13,170 nt of DNA. Origin: Clostridia bacterium (GTDB lineage Bacteria; Bacillota; Clostridia; Christensenellales; Aristaeellaceae). Positions 1 through 7,411 of the stretch are shown here, piece after piece (position 1 is the first letter of the stretch; each line of letters begins with the position of its first letter). The stretch spans positions 1-13,170 of the forward strand of contig WRFT01000025.1 in NCBI GenBank assembly GCA_009776385.1, in the 5' to 3' direction. The position numbers and the translations under genes were made by a program. The notes under the pieces were generated by a model. It saw only the letters and a list, made by a program, of their open reading frames with translations. It was not told the DNA's origin and did not search any database.

Positions 1-1370
1 CGGGCCTTGAAAACCATAGACCCCCATGGGATCTTAACAACCCCATTACCGTTAGCGTATATAATGACTTCAAACTCAAAATTAGAAAGCATAAAACGCA
101 ACTGTTCCGGGGTCTGCGTAACAACATCACCGGACTCAGCATGTTCAACAAAATGGTTCTTGACCTCGCTCCAATTCCAATTCATCGCTCCCTTGCCCTT
201 CGCATAGTACGCGTTTTTATTCTGAGGCTTCTTGGGCTTTGGGGGCCGGGGATTTCCGTCCTCATATTCCGCCATCTCCGCTTTCAACTGTGGCTTTATC
301 ACATTCGTCCATAACCATTGAGGGTTCTCACGATGCTCCCTAACGACGTCAGCGTTTTCCCTTAGAATATAAGTATAGCTTGTCCTATACCACTCACACC
401 ATAGTTCAAAGTACTTATTGTACTCAGCCAAGGCCTTCTCGTACTCTGCCATCGCTTGTTTATATTTCGCATCCGGTTCACCCTTTTCTTCAACCAGTAT
501 TAACATTATCTCAGTTAGAGGGCCCTCGGCGGCAAGTTCCCCATCAAGGTACCCATGATGCCGCGCGTGATAAGCGGCTGAATCCATCTCTAAATTAAAT
601 GTCCCATTGCCCGCATAAATACCGTACATATCGCCGCCAACTTTTGTCATCTTTAAATCCAGGGTGCAATCAACTTTTACCCCAGTGCCACCAACGTTCC
701 ACGACTGCATGCCATCCGCTGTGATCGTCCACACGGTCACGGCCTGCTGCACCTTTTCTTTTTTGGGCTTGAGCGGCTTTTCGGTCACATCCGCCGGGTC
801 GATCTCGATGGGTATGTTTTCCTCCGGCGGCGGATCAACCTTGGACGGTGGTTCATATGGCGGAGGCTGCGGCGGGTTTTGCTGTTGGTCACCGGGTTTT
901 TGGCCCTCACCGGTGCCCCGGCCTACGCCCTTCCCTAAGCCGGAGCCGGGGCTCGAGCTGCCATCTGCCGGTGCCGGCGTGGGTGTCGCTTCAACGCCGC
1001 TGCCTGACGGCTTCGCGTTGGCAATTGCCTCATCACCGCTTCCGGCGCTGTTCACTGCCCGTACTATGAACATGTACGTAATACCGCCGGCCAGGCCGTC
1101 GAAGGTATAGGACGTCGCAAGACCGATATCCGTCCAGGTTGCCCCGCCGTCTATGGAAACTTCATACGATGCGATGGCCGCGCCGCCGTCGTCTTCCGGT
1201 TCAAACCACATCAACCCAACCTTGCCGTTGCCCGCCACGGCGGTTAGGCTCTGCGGGGCGGAGGGCACAGAGGCGGCCAGCGCGCAGGTAAACAAAGGCA
1301 GGCACACGGTCATCACGAGTGTCATGGCGATTATTCTGATTTTTCTGCCTGATAGTGGAGATGCGATCAT
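1..1370 (-). CDS. Secreted fibronectin type III domain protein, C-terminus beyond window edge
   Basis: The reverse strand is open from an ATG at 1370 to the window edge, giving 456 complete codons with no stop. An AGGAAGGA ribosome binding site lies about 10 nt upstream. Residues 1-33 are a Sec signal peptide: basic GRKIR, a hydrophobic core, then a likely cut after ALAA. LFTC in the core is not a lipobox. Residues 36-120 are one fibronectin type III domain, with the start SAPQSLTAV, the core GKVGLMWFEP, ASYEVSIDGGATWT, and the end YMFIVRAVNSAGSG. Residues 125-205 form a Pro/Gly/Lys-rich linker. Residues 206-456 are a Trp/Tyr-rich region I do not recognise. It contains a helical stretch rich in AEYEKALAEY (300-320) and a second Pro/Lys spacer (372-384). 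FnIII domains usually mediate extracellular binding, so a surface or matrix role is inferred. How the protein ends or is anchored cannot be seen here. Confidence 0.88.
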   Translation of the reverse strand, partial: MIASPLSGRKIRIIAMTLVMTVCLPLFTCALAASVPSAPQSLTAVAGNGKVGLMWFEPEDDGGAAIASYEVSIDGGATWTDIGLATSYTFDGLAGGITYMFIVRAVNSAGSGDEAIANAKPSGSGVEATPTPAPADGSSSPGSGLGKGVGRGTGEGQKPGDQQQNPPQPPPYEPPSKVDPPPEENIPIEIDPADVTEKPLKPKKEKVQQAVTVWTITADGMQSWNVGGTGVKVDCTLDLKMTKVGGDMYGIYAGNGTFNLEMDSAAYHARHHGYLDGELAAEGPLTEIMLILVEEKGEPDAKYKQAMAEYEKALAEYNKYFELWCEWYRTSYTYILRENADVVREHRENPQWLWTNVIKPQLKAEMAEYEDGNPRPPKPKKPQNKNAYYAKGKGAMNWNWSEVKNHFVEHAESGDVVTQTPEQLRFMLSNFEFEVIIYANGNGVVKIPWGSMVFKA

Positions 1371-1460
1371 CCAAAACCAATCCTTCCTATCCTTCGACGG
1401 CTTAATTGGGTATGCCAACGGCTTGAGCTTACATCGACATGAAACCCTTTTTATGCGGTC

Positions 1461-1490
1461 AGTATAGCCGAAATACAGAAAAAAAAGCAA
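1461..1490 (-). promoter_or_regulatory. Possible promoter for the FnIII gene
   Basis: On the minus strand a TATACT -10 hexamer (1461-1466) lies 18 nt downstream of TTGCTT (1485-1490), a poor -35 box. It is the best candidate between the FnIII start and the next gene upstream. The -35 falls inside the T-tract and stem of the preceding terminator, so terminator and promoter would overlap. Weakly supported. Confidence 0.3.
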
Positions 1491-1507
1491 CCATATGTAC
1501 CGGTTGC
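1479..1507 (-). terminator. Rho-independent terminator of the 1570-3068 minus-strand genes
   Basis: Read on the minus strand, GCAACC (1502-1507) pairs with GGTTGC (1487-1492) across a 9-nt loop and is followed at once by eight Ts (A-run 1479-1486). It lies about 60 nt beyond the stop of the small ORF ending at 1570. This is the right place to end that transcript and to insulate the FnIII gene downstream. Confidence 0.75.
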
Positions 1508-1569
1508 ACAAAATTACAGATTAATGCAACCTCGCGCATGTTGAAATCATCTTATATACTATGCAACAC

Positions 1570-1848
1570 TTATTCCGGAACAAGTGTTGTATCGTTTTTT
1601 GCCTCTTCAAGGTGCTCTATCAAAGTAATCTTTAACTCTTTGTGCTTTATTTCATAAAACTCATGTGCCTTTTTATAAAACTCTTCCTCCGGGTATGACC
1701 ACGCGGGAATACCGATATATTTATCAGGTTCCCAAGCATATCTTGCCTGTATAGGTGCATGTAAGTAATGATCCGTATTGGCTATAACAGAGTTGTTAAG
1801 CCTCAGAGGATGGCATATCTTTAGTATGGCATCGCCCATTAATGTCAT
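1570..1848 (-). CDS. Small hypothetical protein overlapping the gene upstream
   Basis: This is a 92-aa ORF that I do not recognise. It is rich in aromatic and charged residues. Its middle (YAWEPDKYIGIPAWSYPEEEF) is followed by a Lys/Glu-rich helical tail, and it has no signal peptide or membrane segment. It starts at ATG 1848, inside the 3' end of the preceding gene and in another frame, with a 53-bp overlap. In its own frame stops lie just upstream of the ATG, so it cannot be longer without a frameshift. The only ribosome-binding-like sequence is a weak GAGAAAG. Translation is therefore more likely coupled to the upstream gene. Alternatively, a frameshift has split one longer gene. It is the last ORF before the terminator at 1479-1507. 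Confidence 0.55.
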   Translation of the reverse strand: MTLMGDAILKICHPLRLNNSVIANTDHYLHAPIQARYAWEPDKYIGIPAWSYPEEEFYKKAHEFYEIKHKELKITLIEHLEEAKNDTTLVPE

Positions 1849-2293
1849 ACTTTCTCATACCTACCATTTTTATCGCGCACTTCACCGCCTCGGCGTCAGG
1901 ATTTTCAAATCGCATGGCGAGGTTGTCAGTACCGTTACAAACATGAACAAACTCTTTCCCGAATATCGTTTCCGTTTTTCCCGGGTCACGATTACAATCA
2001 TCACAGTTTCCGCATTTAATGACATTTGCCCGGGCGATCTCCTTCATGCGGTCATCTATCGGGAAACCTTCATATTCGCCGCTGTAATCACCCACCGTCC
2101 AAACACGCCACATATGCGACTTATCGTTTGGGGTATCTATGTAACAGGCGAGTTTATCCTTGTAGTGTATTTCATACGCTCCGTTATAAATCATTTCGTT
2201 TGCCCTGATGAATTCCGCGAAATCCAGCGCGTTTTTTAATGTTTCACCGGTAAAAAACGCATTGAAAGCATCTTCAATCCTATTTTCTGACAT
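1796..2293 (-). CDS. Conserved hypothetical protein with a Cys cluster
   Basis: This is a 165-aa, probably cytoplasmic protein. It starts at ATG 2293 behind a strong GGAGG site 8 nt upstream. The N-terminal half is helical (DAFNAFFTGETLKNALDFAE). It is followed by a short beta-rich part (YEIHYKDKLACYID, MWRVWTVGDYSGEYEGFP) and a CGNCDDC cluster at about residues 106-112, with a further Cys in FVHVCNG. The last part, ENPDAEAVKCAIKMVGMRK, resembles the usual end of a clostridial hypothetical family I recall only by pattern, so the following 18 residues may be a non-native tail. The Cys cluster could bind a metal. No function is assigned. It lies 109 bp after the P-loop gene on the same strand and overlaps the next ORF by 53 bp. 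Confidence 0.75.
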   Translation of the reverse strand: MSENRIEDAFNAFFTGETLKNALDFAEFIRANEMIYNGAYEIHYKDKLACYIDTPNDKSHMWRVWTVGDYSGEYEGFPIDDRMKEIARANVIKCGNCDDCNRDPGKTETIFGKEFVHVCNGTDNLAMRFENPDAEAVKCAIKMVGMRKYDINGRCHTKDMPSSEA

Positions 2294-2402
2294 TGTTCTT
2301 TCCTCCGCACATACAAATTATCTTTATTCATCAAACGTTTAGTTGCATGGTGTATTACTCGCCAAGTCCAATCAAGGCCCGCCGGCTTTTATGTGATGCC
2401 GT

Positions 2403-3068
2403 TCACAAACGAAAATGGCCTTCCAATAGCTTTAGTGTTTTATCAACCGTACTCTCATCGTTTCGGATGATGTTAAATAAATTGTATTCCTTTACCTGAG
2501 CATACATTTTTTTCACCCCGATTCTGAACAACTCGTCTTGTACCGCGATTTTTTTATTCGGTTCTTTAAGCGATTGAATACAGTCCAGAAATTCTTTATG
2601 GTCTTCTCTCTTGCCATAATGCTCGCAAGTCACCAATTCGGGAGCGGCCAGCAGACAGGCGATTCTGTTATAGTCCGAAATTTGCGTCAGTAAATGAGCG
2701 GGAATGCTTATATCCGCAATCACCTTCGTGTTTTGTGACTGCTTTATTAATTCAATAATCATAAATTCTACGTACTCATCGTATTCGCCGTATTCACCGT
2801 TATCCGTTAAGAATTCTTCTACAGACCGGCTGAAAAAGGCCTCCCAATCAGTCGTTTCCTTCTTTTTTGTTGATTGCGGTTGATATCTCATGTCACAAAT
2901 GGATCGGAACACCGTGAACCTGTCCTCATGCCAGTTGTCGTTAAAGTGATAGAACCCATATTTTGCAGAAATAGCTTTGGCCATAGTCGTTTTTCCGGCC
3001 AATGCCGTTCCGACTAAAAAATATACGTTTCGCAGGTTATGTTTTAGTATGTTTTCCGCTATGTTCAT
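2403..3068 (-). CDS. P-loop nucleotide-binding (kinase-like) protein
   Basis: This is a 221-aa cytoplasmic protein starting at ATG 3068 with an AGGGAAG site upstream. Residues 14-27 are a beta strand and Walker A motif, VYFLVGTALAGKTT, with GTALAGKT at 20-27 matching GxxxxGK[ST]. The helix MAKAISAKYG follows. MIIELIKQSQNTKVIADIS around residues 103-122 is a plausible Walker B-type strand (hydrophobic run plus Asp). The region with KREDHKEFLDC could be the lid of a small-molecule kinase. The length and layout suit an AAA_33/shikimate-kinase-like P-loop kinase. The substrate cannot be read from the sequence. It heads a minus-strand series with 1796-2293 and 1570-1848 and is divergent from a MerR regulator, which may control it. 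Confidence 0.8.
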   Translation of the reverse strand: MNIAENILKHNLRNVYFLVGTALAGKTTMAKAISAKYGFYHFNDNWHEDRFTVFRSICDMRYQPQSTKKKETTDWEAFFSRSVEEFLTDNGEYGEYDEYVEFMIIELIKQSQNTKVIADISIPAHLLTQISDYNRIACLLAAPELVTCEHYGKREDHKEFLDCIQSLKEPNKKIAVQDELFRIGVKKMYAQVKEYNLFNIIRNDESTVDKTLKLLEGHFRL

Positions 3069-3095
3069 ATGTTTCTTCCCTGCCGATGCAATAAA

Positions 3096-3127
3096 TTAGG
3101 TATAAATACGGAAATAAATGATATAAT
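3096..3127 (+). promoter_or_regulatory. Candidate MerR-type promoter in the divergent intergenic region
   Basis: A perfect TATAAT (3122-3127) sits 20 nt downstream of TTAGGT (3096-3101). Long 19-20 nt spacers are typical of promoters activated by MerR-family proteins. The spacer contains the dyad GTATAAATAC (3100-3109), where such a regulator would bind. The direction suits the merR-like gene itself, implying autoregulation. The -35 is poor and the assignment is an inference. Confidence 0.4.
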
Positions 3128-3200
3128 ACTGACGGTTCGTACCCTCCGCAGCGCTTTACAACATTTACTAGTTCATCCAAACGACATACGTAAATGAATA

Positions 3201-3207
3201 AGGAGAT
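3201..3207 (+). promoter_or_regulatory. Ribosome binding site fixing the MerR start
   Basis: AGGAGAT lies 6 nt before ATG 3214. A TTG at 3211 immediately precedes that ATG in frame, but its spacing would be only 3 nt, so ATG 3214 is preferred. Confidence 0.75.
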
Positions 3208-3213
3208 AGATTG

Positions 3214-4026
3214 ATGAAAGACTATTTATCCATACAAGAGTTTTCAAAGCTCTCCGGCATCCCCCCCTCCACGCTGCGTTATTGGGATGAAATAAGACTA
3301 TTCTCACCGAGAAGGCGTCACCCTGAAAGCAGTTACCGCTATTATACACCGGATCAGATGATTACGGTTAAGTTTATTGCGGTGTTAAGCGAAATGAAAG
3401 TACCGCTTAAATCCATCAGCGAAGCCGCGCAAAACCATACCCCCGAAGCCATGCTGAGCGTTATTGAGCAACAGGAAGTGCAACTGCAAAAAGAAATGCA
3501 TGAGCTGAGTATGCGCTACTCCATTATGTTTGCAAGGCGCGAGCAGATACGCTGCGGAATGAGGGCAAACGAGCAGGAAATTTCGGTAATGGAACGAGAT
3601 GCTAAAGCGTATATCTCAGGAAATAGAAACGAATACAAAAGTGGTGAAACTTTCTTTGGGCCGTTTACCCGTTTTTGTCAAGCGGCAAAGGAGCTTCGCA
3701 TCAATTTAAGCCTTCCGATTGGCGGTTACCACGATAACATAAACAGTTACCTTAAAAATACCGGTAAGCCGGACTATTTCTTCTCACTGGATCCGAACGG
3801 GGATCGCATACTGCCCGCAGGATGTTATCTTACCGGTTTTAAACGGGGTTATTACGGAGAGATGGACGATCTGCCGGAACGGCTGGTCACTTATGCCGAT
3901 GAAAACGCGCTTATGATGACCGGGCCTGTTTACGTTTTATACCTGTTTGATGAAATTTGCGTGCATGACCCCTCACAATATTTGGCACAAGCGATTGTCT
4001 CCGTCACCAAGAAAATGCATCGGTGA
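3214..4026 (+). CDS. MerR family regulator with GyrI-like effector domain
   Basis: This is a 270-aa DNA-binding regulator. Residues 4-24 form the MerR helix-turn-helix (LSIQEFSKLSGIPPSTLRYW). The wing follows, with SYRYYTPDQ, then the second helical pair (MITVKFIAVLSEMKVPL). Residues 75-128 form a long Glu/Gln-rich helix, the usual dimerising coiled coil. Residues about 140-270 look like a GyrI/AraC-type effector-binding domain: LPAGCYLTGFKRGYYGEMDDLP, then TGPVYVLYLFDEICVHDP near the end. Such proteins typically sense small hydrophobic or cationic ligands and activate a divergent or adjacent gene. Here the divergent genes are the P-loop protein series at 1570-3068, and their common control region is only 145 bp. 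The ligand is unknown. Confidence 0.9.
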   Translation: MKDYLSIQEFSKLSGIPPSTLRYWDEIRLFSPRRRHPESSYRYYTPDQMITVKFIAVLSEMKVPLKSISEAAQNHTPEAMLSVIEQQEVQLQKEMHELSMRYSIMFARREQIRCGMRANEQEISVMERDAKAYISGNRNEYKSGETFFGPFTRFCQAAKELRINLSLPIGGYHDNINSYLKNTGKPDYFFSLDPNGDRILPAGCYLTGFKRGYYGEMDDLPERLVTYADENALMMTGPVYVLYLFDEICVHDPSQYLAQAIVSVTKKMHR

Positions 4027-4041
4027 AACCATTAAAGCATC

Positions 4042-4084
4042 CTGCCGGCTCGGTTCGTTTCGTTTATTCAGTTTACACCGGCAG
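4042..4084. repeat. Inverted repeat between convergent genes
   Basis: CTGCCGG (4042-4048) and CCGGCAG (4078-4084) form a perfect 7-bp inverted repeat around a 29-nt loop. It lies between the converging ends of the MerR gene (4026) and the LRR gene (4098). It could be a weak bidirectional terminator, but neither side has a T-tract. Confidence 0.35.
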
Positions 4085-4097
4085 AAAAGCGGAATAG

Positions 4098-5849
4098 CTA
4101 CTTTTTAACAAGTTTGTATGCAATTTTATTATCTTTCGCGTATTGCTCGGCATAACTGCCCGCTTTGACACTTAGGGTAAGTTTTTTGGCGCATTCATAA
4201 AAAACGTTCTTGCCGATGGCGGTCACACTATCCGGGATAACCACGCCGGCTAGTTTTGAGCAATATTCAAACGCGAAGTCACCAATACTCACCACGCCGT
4301 TCGGGAGTGTCACCGTCTTTAGCCCTTCGCAGCCACTGAATGCCTCCCTGCCGATGCTCGTCACGCCTTGCGGGATGGTGATTCCCGTTAAACCGGTTTC
4401 CATGTAAAATGCCGCGCGGCCGATGCCCGTAACCGGATGACCGTCCAGCTCGCCCGGAATCTTTAAGCTGCCGCGTTTTTTTCCCTTATAGTCGCTGATA
4501 GCAACAAGACCTCCTTTGAGTTCATACTTCCATAATCCGCTTGCATCCATCTTGATTTCGCCTATTAATGTTTCAGCAATACTCCGGAGGATGTCTTGTG
4601 ATACCGTGTCGTATTGAATTTCATTTTCTATGGCATATTGTTCGGCGTAACTGCCTTTTTCGACTTTCAACACGAGATCATTGCATCGTGAGAACGCGTC
4701 CGTGCCTATGAAACCGACGCCGGACGGGATGGTCATGACAGTTAATCTGCCGCAGTATGCAAACGCCTTGTTACCAATATGCGTCACGCTGCCCGGAATC
4801 GCTACGCCTTCCAACCTACCGCAAGAGGTAAAGGCGGAATCCCCGATATGCGTGACGCTGTCAGGAATGGTGACATATTTTAAGTCTGAACACTGAGTGA
4901 ACAACCCTTCGCTGATGGATGTTAAGCCGTTCGGAAGGGTCACGCTTTCCAGAGCGCTGTTGATAAAGGCTTGCTCTCCAATGCTTATCACGCTGTTAGG
5001 AAGGGTGATTATGCGTAAGCTTTCAGAATTATAAAACGCCCACTTGCCAATGCTTGTTACACCATTAGGGATCGTCACGCCGGCCAACTTATAACAATCG
5101 GCAAGCGCGCAATCACCGATGCCTATCACCGGATGCCCGTCCAACATACTCGGGATCGTCAGATCACCGCCGGGGGATCCTTTTATGTCGGTAATGATTG
5201 CACCGGCGCCAACCGGCACATATGTCCATTGCCCGCTTACGATGCTTTGCATTTCTGTTGTTACGTCGTCTTCACCCGAGTTATCGGCGCTGCCGCCTTG
5301 CATTGCCGGGGTCAGGGTGAGGTTTACGCATCCGCCGAAGACTGCTTCACCTATGACAATTCCGCTGTCCGGCATGGTTACATTGGTTAAAGATTCGCAA
5401 CCGAAAAAAGCCATATCACCGATAACGGTCACACCGCTTCCGATGGTTAAGTCAACGAGATTGACACATTCTTTGAACGCCCATTCACCGATACTATTTA
5501 CGCTGTCCGGTATGACTACGCCGGCAAGACTATAACATCGGGCGAACGCCTCCGCTTCGATGCGTATCACGCTATTCGGAATGGTTACTCCGGTTATATT
5601 CATACAATCGGCAAACGCGCTGTCGCCGATGCCTGTTACCGGATAGCCATCCAATTCGTTCGGGACTGCCAAAATGCCGGCCGGCTCCTTGACATATCCC
5701 GTCACCGTTACGCCAAACTCTTGCGGCGCGTACATCCATTGCCCGCTTCCGTCCGTCCTTTCCTCCCCGGCCATAACGGCAGGCGTGAAGAGGATGGATA
5801 ATACCGCGAGTATCCCCACTATTTTAGTAAGTATCCGCCTATGACACAT
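4098..5849 (-). CDS. Secreted BspA-type leucine-rich-repeat (LRR_5) protein
   Basis: This is a 583-aa exported protein starting at ATG 5849 behind AAGGGGA. Residues 1-28 are a signal peptide (HRRILTK, hydrophobic core, likely cut after VMAG). The rest is three LRR_5 modules. Each opens with SGxW.Y and a strand, then LDGxPVxGIG. They begin at about residues 35, 205 and 437. Many copies of the roughly 23-residue unit follow (for example LAGVVIPDSVNSIGEWAFKEC). Modules 2 and 3 close with a GSYAEQYA...YD/YK cap (399-413 and 564-579), while module 1 has lost the cap and ends in a Ser/Asp-rich linker (185-204). There is no LPXTG motif, SLH domain or C-terminal membrane helix. BspA-like proteins bind host or bacterial surfaces. 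That role is inferred here. The gene follows the GH28-like gene by 53 bp and is probably co-transcribed with it. Confidence 0.93.
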   Translation of the reverse strand: MCHRRILTKIVGILAVLSILFTPAVMAGEERTDGSGQWMYAPQEFGVTVTGYVKEPAGILAVPNELDGYPVTGIGDSAFADCMNITGVTIPNSVIRIEAEAFARCYSLAGVVIPDSVNSIGEWAFKECVNLVDLTIGSGVTVIGDMAFFGCESLTNVTMPDSGIVIGEAVFGGCVNLTLTPAMQGGSADNSGEDDVTTEMQSIVSGQWTYVPVGAGAIITDIKGSPGGDLTIPSMLDGHPVIGIGDCALADCYKLAGVTIPNGVTSIGKWAFYNSESLRIITLPNSVISIGEQAFINSALESVTLPNGLTSISEGLFTQCSDLKYVTIPDSVTHIGDSAFTSCGRLEGVAIPGSVTHIGNKAFAYCGRLTVMTIPSGVGFIGTDAFSRCNDLVLKVEKGSYAEQYAIENEIQYDTVSQDILRSIAETLIGEIKMDASGLWKYELKGGLVAISDYKGKKRGSLKIPGELDGHPVTGIGRAAFYMETGLTGITIPQGVTSIGREAFSGCEGLKTVTLPNGVVSIGDFAFEYCSKLAGVVIPDSVTAIGKNVFYECAKKLTLSVKAGSYAEQYAKDNKIAYKLVKK

Positions 5850-5902
5850 GAAAATTTCCCCTTCTGCTTATTTTAATCAACCAATGAACTTTTACCCAAC
5901 CA

Positions 5903-7213
5903 TCACTTTATGCCGCATGCGTTGTAATCGCTTACCCGCTCGGCAACGATTCGCCGGTTTCCGCCGATACGGATGTCCGATAAGAGAATATTTGATACTT
6001 CCTTTATGTACAACGCACAGTCCGCAGGTACGACAACCTTTTCCGGGTTCGGCTCCATATCCAAAACATTGCCTTTTAAATAAAGGTTCTCGGACGGTTT
6101 CGGGCTAATGGTCATCCCGCATAGGGTGATTCCATCTATATTGTGGTGACTGCCAACAATGCCCAGCGCGTTTTCCGTATCGCAATGGATCCCTGTGAGG
6201 CTTATATTTCGTATATTGATGCTTTCGCATCGGCCGGGCCTTTGTTCTTCCGGGACATGCTTTGCCTGCTCCAGCGCCATCATGAGGATGGCCTCGCCAT
6301 TGCCCCAGTAAAGCCCGGCTCTGACCCGTGTTTGGATGATGACATTGGCGACACGAACGTTTTCCACCAATCCGGTGACGGGGCTGCTCATGATACACAA
6401 CCCCCGATTGCTATCGCGGATGATGACATTATTTATAACAACATTGCGAACATGACTGTGCACATATCCTAAAACGAGGGCTTTGGAACACGAACATAAG
6501 ATACAGTCACTGACCATAATGTTTTCACATGGCTTTTCCCAATTGGTTATCGCGGAGAAAGCTAAACAATCGTCGGCGCTGGTAATATGGCAGCCCGAAA
6601 TGAGTACGCCATTACAAGCGCTGACGTGGATTCCATCGTTATTTGGTATGTTCATGCTGTTGGTGATGGTCAGGTGCAGCGCCTTTACATCGGTGCATTC
6701 ACTAAAGGTGATCGTCCAGCACGGCGCGTCGATAAGGGTGATGTCACGCACGGTGACATGGGAGACTTTAGAAAAAAACAAGCATTGATTGGGCCTATCT
6801 TTATAAAAGACGGTACATTCCTTTATTTGCGCTTCCGTCAGGGGAATATCGGGAAGCATCGGATGGTTAAAATCAAAAAAGGCGCTGCCGTTGAAGTCGA
6901 TAACCCCTTCCCCGTCGATGAGGACATGCTCCGATTCGTAGCATACCAGCAAAGCCCTTACGGCACGGAACTCATTGTGAATGTAGTGTTGAGGCGGATA
7001 ATCATGCATATGAGGCGAGCCTTTTAAGACGGCGCCTTTTTCAAGGTGGAGGGATACGCCGGTAATGTCAATGGTACCCGTTAGAAATGAGCCGGGCGGT
7101 ATGATGACTGCCGCGCCGGCTTCCCGGGCGGCGCTGACGGCTGATTGAATCGCCTCTGTACATAGGGTTTCCCCGTTTCCTACGGCACCGTAATCGACAA
7201 CATTGATGCCCAT
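5903..7213 (-). CDS. GH28-family (polygalacturonase-like) beta-helix glycosidase
   Basis: This is a 436-aa protein starting at ATG 7213 behind AAAGGGG, 8 nt upstream. The N-terminus, VVDYGAVGNGETLCTEAIQSAV, is the pectate-lyase superfamily start, and VIIPPGSFLTGTI follows. Right-handed beta-helix coils run through the rest. The GH28 catalytic acids are recognisable: NNDGIHV (Asp193) and SADDC (Asp214, Asp215). The usual GHG and RIK motifs are replaced by LGYVHSHVRNV (His252/His254) and DSNRGLCI (Arg270), which resembles a bacterial GH28 clade ending in SNRG. It probably hydrolyses galacturonan or rhamnogalacturonan fragments, but the exact substrate is uncertain. There is no signal peptide, so it is predicted to be intracellular, unlike the secreted LRR protein downstream. 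A promoter and inverted repeat lie just upstream. Confidence 0.88.
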   Translation of the reverse strand: MGINVVDYGAVGNGETLCTEAIQSAVSAAREAGAAVIIPPGSFLTGTIDITGVSLHLEKGAVLKGSPHMHDYPPQHYIHNEFRAVRALLVCYESEHVLIDGEGVIDFNGSAFFDFNHPMLPDIPLTEAQIKECTVFYKDRPNQCLFFSKVSHVTVRDITLIDAPCWTITFSECTDVKALHLTITNSMNIPNNDGIHVSACNGVLISGCHITSADDCLAFSAITNWEKPCENIMVSDCILCSCSKALVLGYVHSHVRNVVINNVIIRDSNRGLCIMSSPVTGLVENVRVANVIIQTRVRAGLYWGNGEAILMMALEQAKHVPEEQRPGRCESINIRNISLTGIHCDTENALGIVGSHHNIDGITLCGMTISPKPSENLYLKGNVLDMEPNPEKVVVPADCALYIKEVSNILLSDIRIGGNRRIVAERVSDYNACGIK

Positions 7214-7263
7214 TTAAATAGCCCCTTTCGCCGTGTTTTTGTTAAAGTGTTCAAGATGTGTAT

Positions 7264-7336
7264 CTTTACGGTAAGCTGCAACGGAGAAAGTACAAATTGA
7301 CAATAGATTATATGTAATGAAAATCATACCGTAAAG
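7264..7336. repeat. 10-bp inverted repeat bracketing the GH28 promoter (operator candidate)
   Basis: CTTTACGGTA (7264-7273) and TACCGTAAAG (7327-7336) are exact reverse complements, 63 bp apart centre to centre, or about six helical turns. Each half is itself close to palindromic around TTAC.GTAA. One half overlaps the -35 of the minus-strand promoter at 7307-7335 and the other lies about 30 bp into its transcript. This suits a repressor that binds two sites and loops the DNA, though no cognate regulator gene is recognised nearby. Confidence 0.5.
7307..7335 (-). promoter_or_regulatory. Probable promoter of the GH28-LRR pair
   Basis: On the minus strand TTTACG (7330-7335) and a perfect TATAAT (7307-7312) are separated by 17 nt. 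Transcription would start near 7300, giving an untranslated leader of about 85 nt before ATG 7213. The -35 (4 of 6 matches) lies within one arm of the inverted repeat. Confidence 0.55.
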
Positions 7337-7376
7337 CGTATAACATCGTCAACAGATACGCGAATCCAAAACTAAA

Positions 7377-7405
7377 TTGACAGATTAAACTGCCTTGAGT
7401 ATACT
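7377..7405 (+). promoter_or_regulatory. Strong sigma-A-like promoter of the hydrolase-membrane gene
   Basis: A consensus TTGACA (7377-7382), a 17-nt spacer and TATACT (7400-7405) give 11 of 12 consensus positions. The start would be near 7412, leaving a leader of about 240 nt before ATG 7653. The 9-mer AAATTGACA that forms this -35 also occurs at 7294-7302, exactly 80 bp earlier, without a well-spaced -10. Confidence 0.7.
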
Positions 7406-7411
7406 CACGCT

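Noticed and set aside
664..1467. Plus-strand open frames across the FnIII region
   Set aside because: They lie opposite a continuous minus-strand gene with signal peptide and FnIII domain, and have low-complexity Gly/Pro/Ser content typical of antisense frames.
7291..7325. TTGACA at 7297-7302 as a second plus-strand promoter
   Set aside because: No -10-like hexamer occurs at 16-18 nt. The nearest candidates are 8, 13 or 21 nt away.
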